Source: Halorhabdus amylolytica (GTDB taxonomy: Archaea > Halobacteriota > Halobacteria > Halobacteriales > Haloarculaceae). From it: a stretch of 64,000 bases of DNA. The translations under genes were made by a program, and so were the position numbers. The notes beneath the pieces were generated by a model, which did not search any database, was not told the origin of the DNA, and saw nothing but the letters and a program-made list of their open reading frames with translations. Every line of letters begins with the position of its first letter. Positions within the stretch are counted from its first letter, which is position 1. Positions 56,371 through 63,667 of this stretch are shown here, in pieces. The stretch lies in contig NZ_SPQG01000001.1 in NCBI RefSeq assembly GCF_004944975.1, positions 83,482 to 147,481 on the forward strand, in the 5' to 3' direction.

Positions 56371-56978
56371 GTTGACGTGAATTCACCGCCACGTCGAAAG
56401 GTCTTCTGCTTAAATGGGTGACTTTCGATCAGAAAGCAGCTGATGATGACTCGGCTACGGATGGAGCCTCATTGTCCGGATCGCAGGATTATGATTTCGA
56501 GGGAAACCCAATTCAACGACGAGTGAAACGTTTACGTCTTGAAACCTCGAAGGATCGGTAATCCCCGAGATCGTCTGAGGTGTGTTGTTCGCGACAGAGA
56601 GACGGGCGCTGAGGGATTTAAGCCGAATGCAGACGGTCCTACTCGCCTCGCTTCGCTCGGCTGCGTGGGCTGCGACTGCCAGGGTTCAAATCCTCAGCCG
56701 ACGCTCCTCAGCGCTCACTGTCGTTCGCGCAGAACGCACGGGCGCTGAGGGATTTGAACCGAATGGAGACGGTCGCTCACTGCGTTCGCGCTGCGACTCC
56801 CCGGGTTCAAATCCCTCAGATGGCCCATTTGCTGCTCGCGCATTGCTCGCAGCAAAATGTTACGGGCGCTGAGGGATTTGAACCACGCCCTCTCGGTCGC
56901 GACGCTCCCTCGCGGTCTCCCTCACATCCCTCAGATGGCGCATTTGCTGCTCACGGTTTGTTCGCAGCAAAATGCTAC
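56371..56978. repeat. Tandem array of tRNA-Arg 3'-end-derived repeats
   Basis: GGGCGCTGAGGGATTTGAACC-like units occur at 56604, 56740 and 56864, then at 56979 as the real tRNA-Arg 3' end, with spacing 136, 124 and 115 nt. Each unit also carries the T-arm in the other orientation (GGGTTCAAATCCCTCAG at 56803-56819), giving a 16-bp inverted repeat. Two units have a TTGCTGC...GCAGCAA hairpin (56829-56855, 56944-56970). 56371-56580 holds no gene I can see. Confidence 0.8.
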
Positions 56979-57052
56979 GGGCGCTGAGGGATTTGAACCC
57001 CCGACAGCTTGGTCCGAAGCCAAGTACTCTGTCCAGGCTGAGCTAAGCGCCC
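56979..57052 (-). tRNA. tRNA-Arg (anticodon UCG)
   Basis: 74-nt cloverleaf on the minus strand: 5' acceptor GGGCGCT pairs with AGCGCCC at the 3' end. The D-arm follows the GCTCAG block. The anticodon stem CTTGG...CCAAG encloses loop CTTCGGA with anticodon TCG, decoding CGA. The T-arm has GGGTTCAAATCCC. No CCA is encoded and no intron seen. Its 3' end is repeated in partial form to the left. Confidence 0.95.
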
Positions 57053-57160
57053 ATTCGGATGCATTCGAACCCTATGGACCCACTGTAAAAAATGTCTCCA
57101 TCCGCCGACGGTGATCCGAAGGGCGGTATGCTTATCCATGGCGCACCCAGAACGTGACAC

Positions 57161-57574
57161 ATGCCAATCACTGACGACGACGCCCTCCGAGAGGTTCTCG
57201 AAACCACGAACACGATCGCCGTCGTTGGATGTTCCTCGACGGCCGGAAAGGACGCCCACGAGATTCCGAAGTACCTGCTTGATGCGGGCTACGACGTGAT
57301 CCCGATCAACCCGTTCGCCGACGAGATATTCGGCCAGGAGACGTACGATTCACTCCAAGCGGTCCCTGACAAGATCGACATTGTGGACGTGTTCCGACCC
57401 AGTGAAGAAGTCCCGGAAATCGTCGACGCGGCACTCGATCGTGCGGATGATCCACTGGTCTGGCTTCAGTTGGGAATTACCCACGACGACGCGGTCGAAC
57501 AGGCGGAGGACGCGGGCTATCGCGTCGTCGAAGATCGCTGTATGAAGGTCGAACACCAGCGGTTGCTGGGGTAA
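57161..57574 (+). CDS. CoA-binding domain protein (YccU-like)
   Basis: 137 aa. A Rossmann-like CoA-binding domain: NTIAVVGCSSTAGKDAHEIPKYLL (about 17-40) and VIPINPFADEIFGQETYDSL (about 46-65). Closely like bacterial YccU-type proteins of unknown function. It is monocistronic, next to tRNA-Arg in the opposite orientation, and marks the return to core sequence. Confidence 0.9.
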   Translation: MPITDDDALREVLETTNTIAVVGCSSTAGKDAHEIPKYLLDAGYDVIPINPFADEIFGQETYDSLQAVPDKIDIVDVFRPSEEVPEIVDAALDRADDPLVWLQLGITHDDAVEQAEDAGYRVVEDRCMKVEHQRLLG

Positions 57575-57592
57575 GGACTACCCGAGACCCGA

Positions 57593-57934
57593 TCACTGAC
57601 CGGCGTCCGATCCGGCACCGGCCTCCGCCGTGGGTTCGGCGGTTTCCTCGACGTTCGTCCCCGATTCGGCCGATTCTGCAGTGGCGTCCGCATCCTCGAT
57701 GTGGACGTCTGCGACGATCGACTCGACGTCGAGTCCTTTCTCCTCTGCGAGTGCCTCAAGGAGCGCGCGTTGTTCGGCGAGATCGTGCTCGATCTCGTCG
57801 ACCTGCTCGCTGGTGGTCTCGACCTCCTCACGGAGCGACTGAACCTGGCCGCGCAGTTGGTTCATCTTCTCGTAGAGATCCTCCGCGGCGCTAGTCACCT
57901 TCTGGAGTTTCTTCGCGGTGTCTCCGAATCCCAT
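57593..57934 (-). CDS. DUF5798-like coiled-coil protein
   Basis: 113 aa from ATG 57934. Residues 1-70 form a coiled coil (AEDLYEKMNQLRGQVQSLRE, VDEIEHDLAEQRALLEALAE), followed by an acidic Ala/Glu/Thr tail. It resembles a haloarchaeal family I recall as DUF5798. Convergent with the CoA-binding gene and divergent from the membrane gene at 58017. Confidence 0.75.
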   Translation of the reverse strand: MGFGDTAKKLQKVTSAAEDLYEKMNQLRGQVQSLREEVETTSEQVDEIEHDLAEQRALLEALAEEKGLDVESIVADVHIEDADATAESAESGTNVEETAEPTAEAGAGSDAGQ

Positions 57935-58016
57935 GATATCCGGTTGTGACTCGCTGCTTGTGCGCCTTTCGGTACGTAGCGTCGCCGTTAAGGCGTGGCC
58001 GATCGGACTCTCGTTC

Positions 58017-58400
58017 ATGGATCGGACGCGTCTTGCCCCCACAGTCGGAATCCTCGCCTGCCTCGCGTTCCTCGGCGTGCTCGCAGTGCCGCTGGGTTCT
58101 CCGAGTGCCGGTCTGTACTACGCATCCGGGGCACTGAACCCCTTGATCGGCGGCTTGCTTGCCCTCGTGACGGTGATCGTCTTCGCAGCCGGACGTCAGC
58201 GGCGCACCGATCCGTCCCTCGCCGCCGGCGTCGCGCTGGCTTTCGGACTCGTGATCACCGTGACGGTGATCGCCTGGGCGAGCACTGCCAGGACCGACGT
58301 GCTGTCGAACACCCAGTACCATCGCTACGCGCTCGCCGGGACGGCGGCAGCTGTGCCCATCGTCGCCGCCTGGTACGCCCGAGAACTCGACGTGTGGTGA
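58017..58400 (+). CDS. Small integral membrane protein (DUF7548-like)
   Basis: 127 aa from ATG 58017, four helices (TVGILACLAFLGVLAVPLG, ALNPLIGGLLALVTVIVFAAG, AAGVALAFGLVITVTVIAW, HRYALAGTAAAVPIVAAWY). No catalytic motif. It lies upstream of the 7S RNA and is divergent from the DUF5798-like gene with an 82-nt gap. Confidence 0.75.
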   Translation: MDRTRLAPTVGILACLAFLGVLAVPLGSPSAGLYYASGALNPLIGGLLALVTVIVFAAGRQRRTDPSLAAGVALAFGLVITVTVIAWASTARTDVLSNTQYHRYALAGTAAAVPIVAAWYARELDVW

Positions 58401-58433
58401 GTCGTGGTCGGTCGGACCGACGAGCCGAAAGGC

Positions 58434-58463
58434 CCTTATGGACAACCGGAGTAGGATCGAACC
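58434..58463 (+). promoter_or_regulatory. Promoter of 7S RNA
   Basis: CCCTTATGGAC at 58433-58443 is a TATA-like box about 25-28 nt before the inferred 7S RNA start at 58464, the usual archaeal spacing. Confidence 0.6.
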
Positions 58464-58768
58464 GGACTAGGCCGGGCGGTTAGGCCCCGCTCTCCACCCG
58501 CGCTATGGTCTTCAGCGGGAGCCGAATCCCGGGGGCGTCCGGACAGACGGACGCGGGCCCCGTTAGCCAACGTCGAAGCCTCGTCCTCCGGGGGTAGCGG
58601 TCGACGCCGAATCGCCTGCAGGGGCGTGCCGGTGTCGTTAACCGGGGGCACTCCGCCAGGCGCGGAAGCGAGCAGCGGACCCCCGGACACCTGCCGCTCG
58701 CAGGGTCGCGGGGTGGAGGAGGCACGCGGGACTCCCCGCGTCCGAACGCCGGGCTATCCCGGGCGTCC
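58464..58768 (+). ncRNA. 7S RNA (signal recognition particle RNA)
   Basis: About 305 nt, the haloarchaeal 7S RNA size. It starts GGACTAGGCCGGGCGG and ends GGGCGTCC, so GGAC and GTCC pair as helix 1. The SRP54-binding asymmetric loop of helix 8 is readable as CCAGGCGCGGAAGCGAGCAGCG (58649-58671), equal to the universal GGAAG and AGCAG boxes. Boundaries are approximate to a few nt. It is not protein-coding despite open frames across it. Confidence 0.9.
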
Positions 58769-58785
58769 ATCTCATTCATATCCAA

Positions 58786-58861
58786 CCACCTTTTTCGCGG
58801 AGGCATCGCCGCGAGCAACTGCTCGTGGTGCAACCTCCAGCAAAAACGTGGGCGAAAAAGG
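58786..58861. terminator. Inverted-repeat element with T-tracts on both strands (copy 1)
   Basis: CCTTTTTCG (58789-58797) and CGAAAAAGG (58853-58861) are perfect 9-bp inverted ends around about 55 nt. T5 tracts face outward on both strands between 7S RNA (plus) and the mscS gene (minus), so a bidirectional terminator is likely. A related copy lies at 61829-61892. Confidence 0.6.
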
Positions 58862-58952
58862 CCGCCTCTGCCGTCTTCGACGGCTCCGGCGGTGAAACGT
58901 CTCGCGACGCGTTACGTATGCTTCCAAAACCGGCCGACCGCACTGTGTCGAG

Positions 58953-59861
58953 TTAGTCCTCGACCGACTCGGCCAGTGCACCGCCCTCGACGGCGAGTTC
59001 CCCTCCGATCGTGCGATTCGGATAGGGAATATTGATGCCCTCGGCGTCGAAGCGTTCCTTGACAGCCTTGACGTACTCCCCACGAGTCTTCACGAAGTCC
59101 GAGCGGCTCGGGTTCGCAATCCAGATCCGGGATTGCAGCCCCACGGAGGAATCCCCAAGCTCGACGAGCCGGACCGAAGGCCCGGGATCGTCGAGAATGT
59201 CGTCGTGCGCTTCGGCCTCTGCGAGGATGATCTCCGTCGCTTTGTCGACATCGTCGTCGTAGCCGATTCCGAACGTGAACTTCATGCGTAGCTGATCCTT
59301 CGCGACGGGGTTTTTGATGACGCCAGTGGTCAGATCCGAGTTGGGAACCGTCAATAGTTCGTTGTCGAAAGTACGCACGCGGGTCACGCGGAGGCTGATG
59401 TCTTCGACGATCCCGCTGTGGTTGTCCCACTCGATCCAGTCACCGATGCGGAACGGCCGGTCGGTGAAGATGAACACGCCGGCAACGAAGTTCGCAATGA
59501 CGTCCTGCATGGCGAAACCGATTGCCAGCGTCGCCGCAGCACCGATCGTCGCGAGAGCGGTGAGGATGCTGCCGAACCCGGCGAATGCAAAGGCGACCGC
59601 GACGGAGACGAATCCGAGTACCCCACCAGTGAGCTTCCGAAGTGGTTTGCGGGCGTGGGTGTCCAGACTCCGGGCCTTCATCAGTCGATTGACGAGGGGG
59701 ACGATAGTCGCCCGTCCAAGGACGTACACGCCGACTGCGACCAGTACGAACGTGATCGCAGCACCCACCGTGTCGGCATACGGGACGTTAGCGTTTTCTA
59801 AGAGTCTCGCGATGAACCCGGAGTCAGCCTGTAACACCAACCCGGCGACGGACGCGCTCAT
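58953..59861 (-). CDS. mscS: Small-conductance mechanosensitive channel (MscS)
   Basis: 302 aa. Three N-terminal helices (about 25-125), the third with the pore-lining Gly/Ala pattern (ALATIGAAATLAIGFAMQDVIANFVAGVFIF). The C-terminal beta domain follows (RIGDWIEWDNHSGIVEDISLRVTRVRTFDNELLTVPNSDL, split across strands). It opens under membrane tension to release osmolytes. The YhbY gene overlaps its start by 4 nt (ATGA). Confidence 0.93.
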   Translation of the reverse strand: MSASVAGLVLQADSGFIARLLENANVPYADTVGAAITFVLVAVGVYVLGRATIVPLVNRLMKARSLDTHARKPLRKLTGGVLGFVSVAVAFAFAGFGSILTALATIGAAATLAIGFAMQDVIANFVAGVFIFTDRPFRIGDWIEWDNHSGIVEDISLRVTRVRTFDNELLTVPNSDLTTGVIKNPVAKDQLRMKFTFGIGYDDDVDKATEIILAEAEAHDDILDDPGPSVRLVELGDSSVGLQSRIWIANPSRSDFVKTRGEYVKAVKERFDAEGINIPYPNRTIGGELAVEGGALAESVED

Positions 59862-60091
59862 CGCTGTATCACCGCCGTGTGGCCCCGTGTGTCGAGGACG
59901 CTTCCGTTCGCCTTTTCGGCCAGTTCGGCAGCCAGTTCTTCGGTGTCACCCTCGGCTCTGGCCGCTCGCAGGAATTTGACCTTGACTGCGTCACGATCGG
60001 CCAGTTGCTCTGAGAGTTCGTCGGAAACGGCGTCGATACCGTTTTTCCCGACCCAGACAGTCACGTCCAGATCGTGCATCGGATCGCTCAT
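59858..60091 (-). CDS. YhbY/CRS1-family RNA-binding protein
   Basis: 77 aa. CRM-like alpha/beta domain: VTVWVGKNGIDAVSDELSEQL (about 10-30), AVKVKFLRAARAEG and GHTAVIQR at the end. YhbY members associate with pre-ribosomal subunits; in archaea the gene is often beside RNase P component 4, as here (110 nt apart). ATGA overlap with the MscS gene. Confidence 0.9.
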   Translation of the reverse strand: MSDPMHDLDVTVWVGKNGIDAVSDELSEQLADRDAVKVKFLRAARAEGDTEELAAELAEKANGSVLDTRGHTAVIQR

Positions 60092-60201
60092 GTGGCCGGG
60101 ATTCGAGTGCGACCGGTTTCAAGCTTCGCCACTCGCTTCGCAATTTTTGTTCGTCGTACTTACGGAAACCGAGGAGTGTGCTCCGACCAGGGCGGGGGAC
60201 G

Positions 60202-60489
60202 TCACTCGTATGGATACCGAGCCTGGGTGCCACATTCGCAAGTCACGACGACGTGACCGTCCTGAGTCCGCACGCGGGCGTTTCGCCCTGGCAGTAGATA
60301 CGCGTCACAGTCGTCACAGACGAACCGCTCGAAGGATTGTGGAAGCGATAGCCGGTGTCGCTGGGCGATCCGACGAGACCGACGGACGAGTTCTCTCGCA
60401 CGCTCGTGTTCGTCCGCTCGGGCCGCCGAACGGGCCTGCTCCGCAAGGATTTCGATCCGTTCGGCCGCGATCGCCGCGTCGTCGCTCAT
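60202..60489 (-). CDS. rnp4: Ribonuclease P protein component 4 (Rpr2 family)
   Basis: 95 aa from ATG 60489 (the frame is open for 41 more codons upstream but these lack conserved residues). Basic helix (ERIEILAEQARSAARADEHE) followed by a zinc ribbon with Cys 58, 61, 84 and 86 (VCDDCDAYLLPGR, VVTCECGTQA). It supports tRNA 5' maturation with RNase P RNA. It is in line with YhbY and MscS genes, all on the minus strand. Confidence 0.92.
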   Translation of the reverse strand: MSDDAAIAAERIEILAEQARSAARADEHERARELVRRSRRIAQRHRLSLPQSFERFVCDDCDAYLLPGRNARVRTQDGHVVVTCECGTQARYPYE

Positions 60490-60577
60490 CACCCGGGCCA
60501 GAACCGTCTCGCGGAAAGCGATGTCGATTCCGATCGAAGCACAACGCATTAATCGACGCTCGTCGAACCGTCGAGTC

Positions 60578-61723
60578 ATGACACTGCCGTCGGTCGCCGC
60601 CTTCACTGACACCTACTTCCCGACGGTCAACGGTGTCACGTACACGATCCAGTCCTGGCGGGACTGCTGGCACCAGCGGGGCGGGGACATGCCGATCGTC
60701 TATCCAGGGTCGGACGAATACGATCCCGATGAACGGGAGTATCCGGTCAAGAGCGTTCCGTTCCCGTTTTACGAGGGGTTCCGCGTCGGCGTCCCACGGG
60801 TTCCCGACGGCGTCGGCGACCCGAACCTCGTTCACGCCCATACGCCCTTTGGACTCGGGATGAGCGCGATGCGGCTCGCCCGATCACGCGATCTGCCGCT
60901 GGTCGCCTCGTATCATACACCGACCAGTGAGTACGCCGCATACGTCTCGCTTGGCGACCACGTCGAACGGACGATCCGACGGACTGCCAGGCGGTACGAG
61001 CGATGGTTCTTCGGCCGTGCGGACATGGTCGTCGTCCCGAGTGAGCGGACCCGCGAACACGTCCGCGATCGTATCGGGATCGAGGCGACGGTCGAAGTCG
61101 TCCCCAACGGAATCGACACCGACCGGTTCCGGCCTGTCGATCCCGAGGAGTTCCTGCAACGTTACGACCTGCCGACGGACCGACCGATCGTCGGCTACAC
61201 CGGTCGGCACGGCTACGAGAAGTGTCTTCCCGATATCGTCGCCGCGACCGACGACATGGACGTGACAGTCGTCTTCGGCGGCGACGGGCCGGCACGGCCG
61301 GATGTCGAGGCGCGGGCTGAAGCGGCCGACCTCGACGTCCGCTTTCTCGGTTTTCTCCCTCGCGAGGAACTCCCCGCCTTCTACTCGGCGCTTGATGTCT
61401 TTCTGTTCTCCAGCCCCGTCGAGACCCAGGGATTGGTCGCCCTGGAAGCCAACGCCTGTGGTACGCCCGTCGCTGGTGTCGACAGCGGGGCGCTGGCGGA
61501 GACCATCGAGGACGGCGTCAACGGCTATTCCTACCCGCAGGGAGACATCGAGGCCTTCCGTGACGCGATTCGACGGGCGCTCGACGAGCGGGAAGAGCTT
61601 GGCGAGCACTGTCTCGAACGCCGGGAGACGATCAGCAGCAATCACGCTGTCGACCGCCTGGAGGAGGCCTACGCCGACGTACTCGACACTGAATCGCCGG
61701 ATACACCGAAAAGGCGAACCTGA
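60578..61723 (+). CDS. GT4-family glycosyltransferase
   Basis: 381 aa from ATG 60578. A GT-B fold enzyme: N-domain TDTYFPTVNGVTYTIQSW (about 10-27) and HAHTPFGLG; C-domain VPNGIDTDRF (about 179-188), VGYTGRHGYEKCLPDIVAA (about 204-222) and PVETQGLVALEANACGTPV (about 283-301, the EX7E donor-binding motif). It resembles glycolipid mannosyl/glucosyltransferases. Acceptor unknown. Divergent from rnp4. Confidence 0.92.
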   Translation: MTLPSVAAFTDTYFPTVNGVTYTIQSWRDCWHQRGGDMPIVYPGSDEYDPDEREYPVKSVPFPFYEGFRVGVPRVPDGVGDPNLVHAHTPFGLGMSAMRLARSRDLPLVASYHTPTSEYAAYVSLGDHVERTIRRTARRYERWFFGRADMVVVPSERTREHVRDRIGIEATVEVVPNGIDTDRFRPVDPEEFLQRYDLPTDRPIVGYTGRHGYEKCLPDIVAATDDMDVTVVFGGDGPARPDVEARAEAADLDVRFLGFLPREELPAFYSALDVFLFSSPVETQGLVALEANACGTPVAGVDSGALAETIEDGVNGYSYPQGDIEAFRDAIRRALDEREELGEHCLERRETISSNHAVDRLEEAYADVLDTESPDTPKRRT

Positions 61724-61743
61724 CGGTCGGGTGTTCGATCAGG

Positions 61744-61954
61744 CGCGCGCTGGCTGCCCGGATGATCGTTCGCTCACTCGCCACACTACGACAGTGCGCT
61801 GGCTGCTCGGATGATCGTCCGCTCACGCGACCACCTTTTTCCGTTCGGGTCCGTGCGACGGACCACTCACGCAAAAACCTGGACGAAAAAGAGTTCGCTC
61901 CGCTCACTCGCCACACTACGACAGTGCGCTGGCTGCTCGGATGATCGTCCGCTC
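61744..61954. repeat. Repeated copies of the gatA 3' end
   Basis: A 54-bp perfect direct repeat (61771-61824 and 61901-61954, period 130) whose right copy is the end of gatA, including codons for GERTIIRAASA and the stop at 61916-61918. A shorter diverged copy lies at 61745-61775. The inverted-repeat element at 61829-61892 sits between the two perfect copies. Confidence 0.85.
61829..61892. terminator. Inverted-repeat element with T-tracts on both strands (copy 2)
   Basis: Shares GACCACCTTTTTC and GCAAAAAC-TGG-CGAAAAAG with copy 1 at 58786-58861. The ends CCTTTTTC and GAAAAAG-G are inverted. It is between the convergent glycosyltransferase and gatA genes, so a bidirectional terminator is suggested, or a short mobile repeat. 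Confidence 0.6.
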
Positions 61955-63220
61955 GCCGAAGGCAGGACCGATCAACTGGAGTCCGACCGGCAGTCCGTCC
62001 GCCGTCTCGCCGGCCGGCACCGAGATGGCGGGCAGGTTCGCGAGGTTGATTGGCGTCGTGTTCGCGTCGGCGAGGTACATCGTGAGAGGGTCATCCAGAC
62101 TTTCGCCCCGCTCCATGGGCGGGACTGGCATCGTCGGCGACGCCAACACGTCCGCCTCGGAAAGCGCCCCGTCGAAGTCCTGTTTGACCCACGCCCGGGC
62201 GTCCTGAGCCTTCTTGTAGTACTTGTCGTGATACCCTGCCGACAGGGCATAGGTACCGAGCAGAATCCGGCGTTTGACCTCCTCGCCGAACCCTTCCTCG
62301 CGGATCCTCGCGTACTCCTCGTTCCAGTTGCCTTCATACTCGGGTGTCGGGCCGTAGCGCACGCCGTCGAATCGTGCAAGGTTCGAAGAAGCCTCACTCA
62401 TCGCTATGACGTAGTAGGCCTCGACAGCGTGTTCGACCGACGGGAGGTCAACCTCGTGGTAACTCGCACCCTCCGATTCCAGTTCGTCGATGGCGTCCCA
62501 GAACGTCTCGACGACGCCCTCCTCAGCACCGTCGAGCAACTCCGTCGGGATCCCGATCTCCAAACCGTCGACGTCGCCGTCCGCGGCGTCGGCGAAAGCG
62601 TATTCCCGCATATCGTCGGGTTCCGAACCGCCGATCTCCGCGTGGGCGCCACGCGTCGTCGCATCTCGATCGTCGGGAGCGGCGATAATTTCAAGCAGTT
62701 CCGCGGCTTCTTCGACCGTCGGCGCGATCGGGCCGATCTGCTCTAAGGAGTTGGCGTAGGCGATCAGGCCGTACCGGGAGACCAGCCCATAGGTGGGTTT
62801 GATCCCGACGACGCCACAGAACGCGGCCGGACACCGGACCGAACCCCCGGTGTCGCTACCGAGCGCGAGGTCTGCCTCGCCGGCAGCGACAGCGGCTGCC
62901 GAGCCACCCGAAGAGCCACCGGGGACGTGCCCCTCGGCAGCGGGGTTCTCGGTCGGCCCGAAGTGGGAGGTCTCCGTCGTCGTCCCCATCCCGAACTCGT
63001 CCATGTTGGTCTTGCCCGGGATCGTCGCACCGGCTTCCTTCAAGCGCTCGACGACTGTTGCGTCGTACGGTGGAACGTAGTCGGCGAGCATGGCCGAGCC
63101 GGCGGTCGTTCGCACGCCAGCTGTCGAGATATTGTCCTTGACAGCGACCGTCCGACCGGCGAGTAACCCGTCGGTGTCGCCCGGAATCATCTCCTCAGTG
63201 ATGTAGACGTTGTGGCTCAT
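61916..63220 (-). CDS. gatA: Glutamyl-tRNA(Gln)/aspartyl-tRNA(Asn) amidotransferase subunit A
   Basis: 434 aa amidase-family. The catalytic triad is Lys 28 (VAVKDNIS), Ser 103 (PGGSSGGSAAA) and nucleophile Ser 127 (GSDTGGSVRCPAAF). It releases ammonia from Gln for amidation of Glu-tRNA(Gln) or Asp-tRNA(Asn) in complex with GatB and GatC. The gatC stop overlaps its start. GatB is not in the window. Last residues FGERTIIRAASALS are part of the repeated element downstream. Confidence 0.94.
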   Translation of the reverse strand: MSHNVYITEEMIPGDTDGLLAGRTVAVKDNISTAGVRTTAGSAMLADYVPPYDATVVERLKEAGATIPGKTNMDEFGMGTTTETSHFGPTENPAAEGHVPGGSSGGSAAAVAAGEADLALGSDTGGSVRCPAAFCGVVGIKPTYGLVSRYGLIAYANSLEQIGPIAPTVEEAAELLEIIAAPDDRDATTRGAHAEIGGSEPDDMREYAFADAADGDVDGLEIGIPTELLDGAEEGVVETFWDAIDELESEGASYHEVDLPSVEHAVEAYYVIAMSEASSNLARFDGVRYGPTPEYEGNWNEEYARIREEGFGEEVKRRILLGTYALSAGYHDKYYKKAQDARAWVKQDFDGALSEADVLASPTMPVPPMERGESLDDPLTMYLADANTTPINLANLPAISVPAGETADGLPVGLQLIGPAFGERTIIRAASALS

Positions 63221-63495
63221 GAGACGCGTGGGCCCTTGAAGAAACCGTCCTCGCTCTCGGGTGCGTTCTCGAGAGCTGCGTCCTGATCGAGACTCGATTC
63301 AACCTCGTCCGGACGCATGACGTTGGTCAGTTCGGCCTCGGGCTCGACTTCGGGAACCTCGTCGAGCGTCTCGAAGTACGAGAGGATGTCAGCGAACTGC
63401 TCGCTGAATCGCTCACGTTCCTCGTCGTCCAAGTTCACCCGTGCGAGGTCCGCGACGTGTTCGACCTCATCGGGATCGACGACCGATTCGCTCAT
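63217..63495 (-). CDS. gatC: Glutamyl-tRNA(Gln)/aspartyl-tRNA(Asn) amidotransferase subunit C
   Basis: 92 aa from ATG 63495 (ATG 63501 is 2 codons upstream). It has VDPDEVEHVADLARVNLDDE (about 5-24) and LTNVMRPDEVESSLDQDAAL (about 51-70), the conserved GatC features. It wraps GatA and GatB. Overlaps gatA by 4 nt (ATGA). Divergent from the tfb gene. Confidence 0.92.
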   Translation of the reverse strand: MSESVVDPDEVEHVADLARVNLDDEERERFSEQFADILSYFETLDEVPEVEPEAELTNVMRPDEVESSLDQDAALENAPESEDGFFKGPRVS

Positions 63496-63587
63496 GTCCA
63501 TCCGCTGGGTACCACTGCCACTAAGGGTTTCGAAAGCCCGGGAATCAATCGGAAATCCGGCGATGGCTGCCGGTTTTGGCCGACCAA

Positions 63588-63600
63588 AGAATTTAAGTCC
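63588..63600 (+). promoter_or_regulatory. TATA box of tfb
   Basis: AGAATTTAAGTCC at 63587-63599 resembles the haloarchaeal TATA consensus, with purine-rich GGCCGACCAAAG (63576-63587) as a BRE before it. This leaves about 45 nt of leader before the tfb ATG at 63668. Confidence 0.55.
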
Positions 63601-63667
63601 TGTGGGTAACAACAGAAGGACGAGCGAAACAGTTCTTCGGGCATTCCGCCCGTTACGTACTCGACCA

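Noticed and set aside
56604..57052. Several complete tRNA genes in the array
   Set aside because: Only 56979-57052 forms a full cloverleaf; the others keep just the 3' acceptor/T-arm sequences.
48779..57052. Integrase or transposase in the accessory segment
   Set aside because: All clear genes there were read and none matches a recombinase; no IS terminal repeats were found.
58436..58890. Small ORFs across the 7S RNA
   Set aside because: The stretch has 7S RNA length, helix-1 pairing and the SRP54-binding loop; ORFs are accidental.
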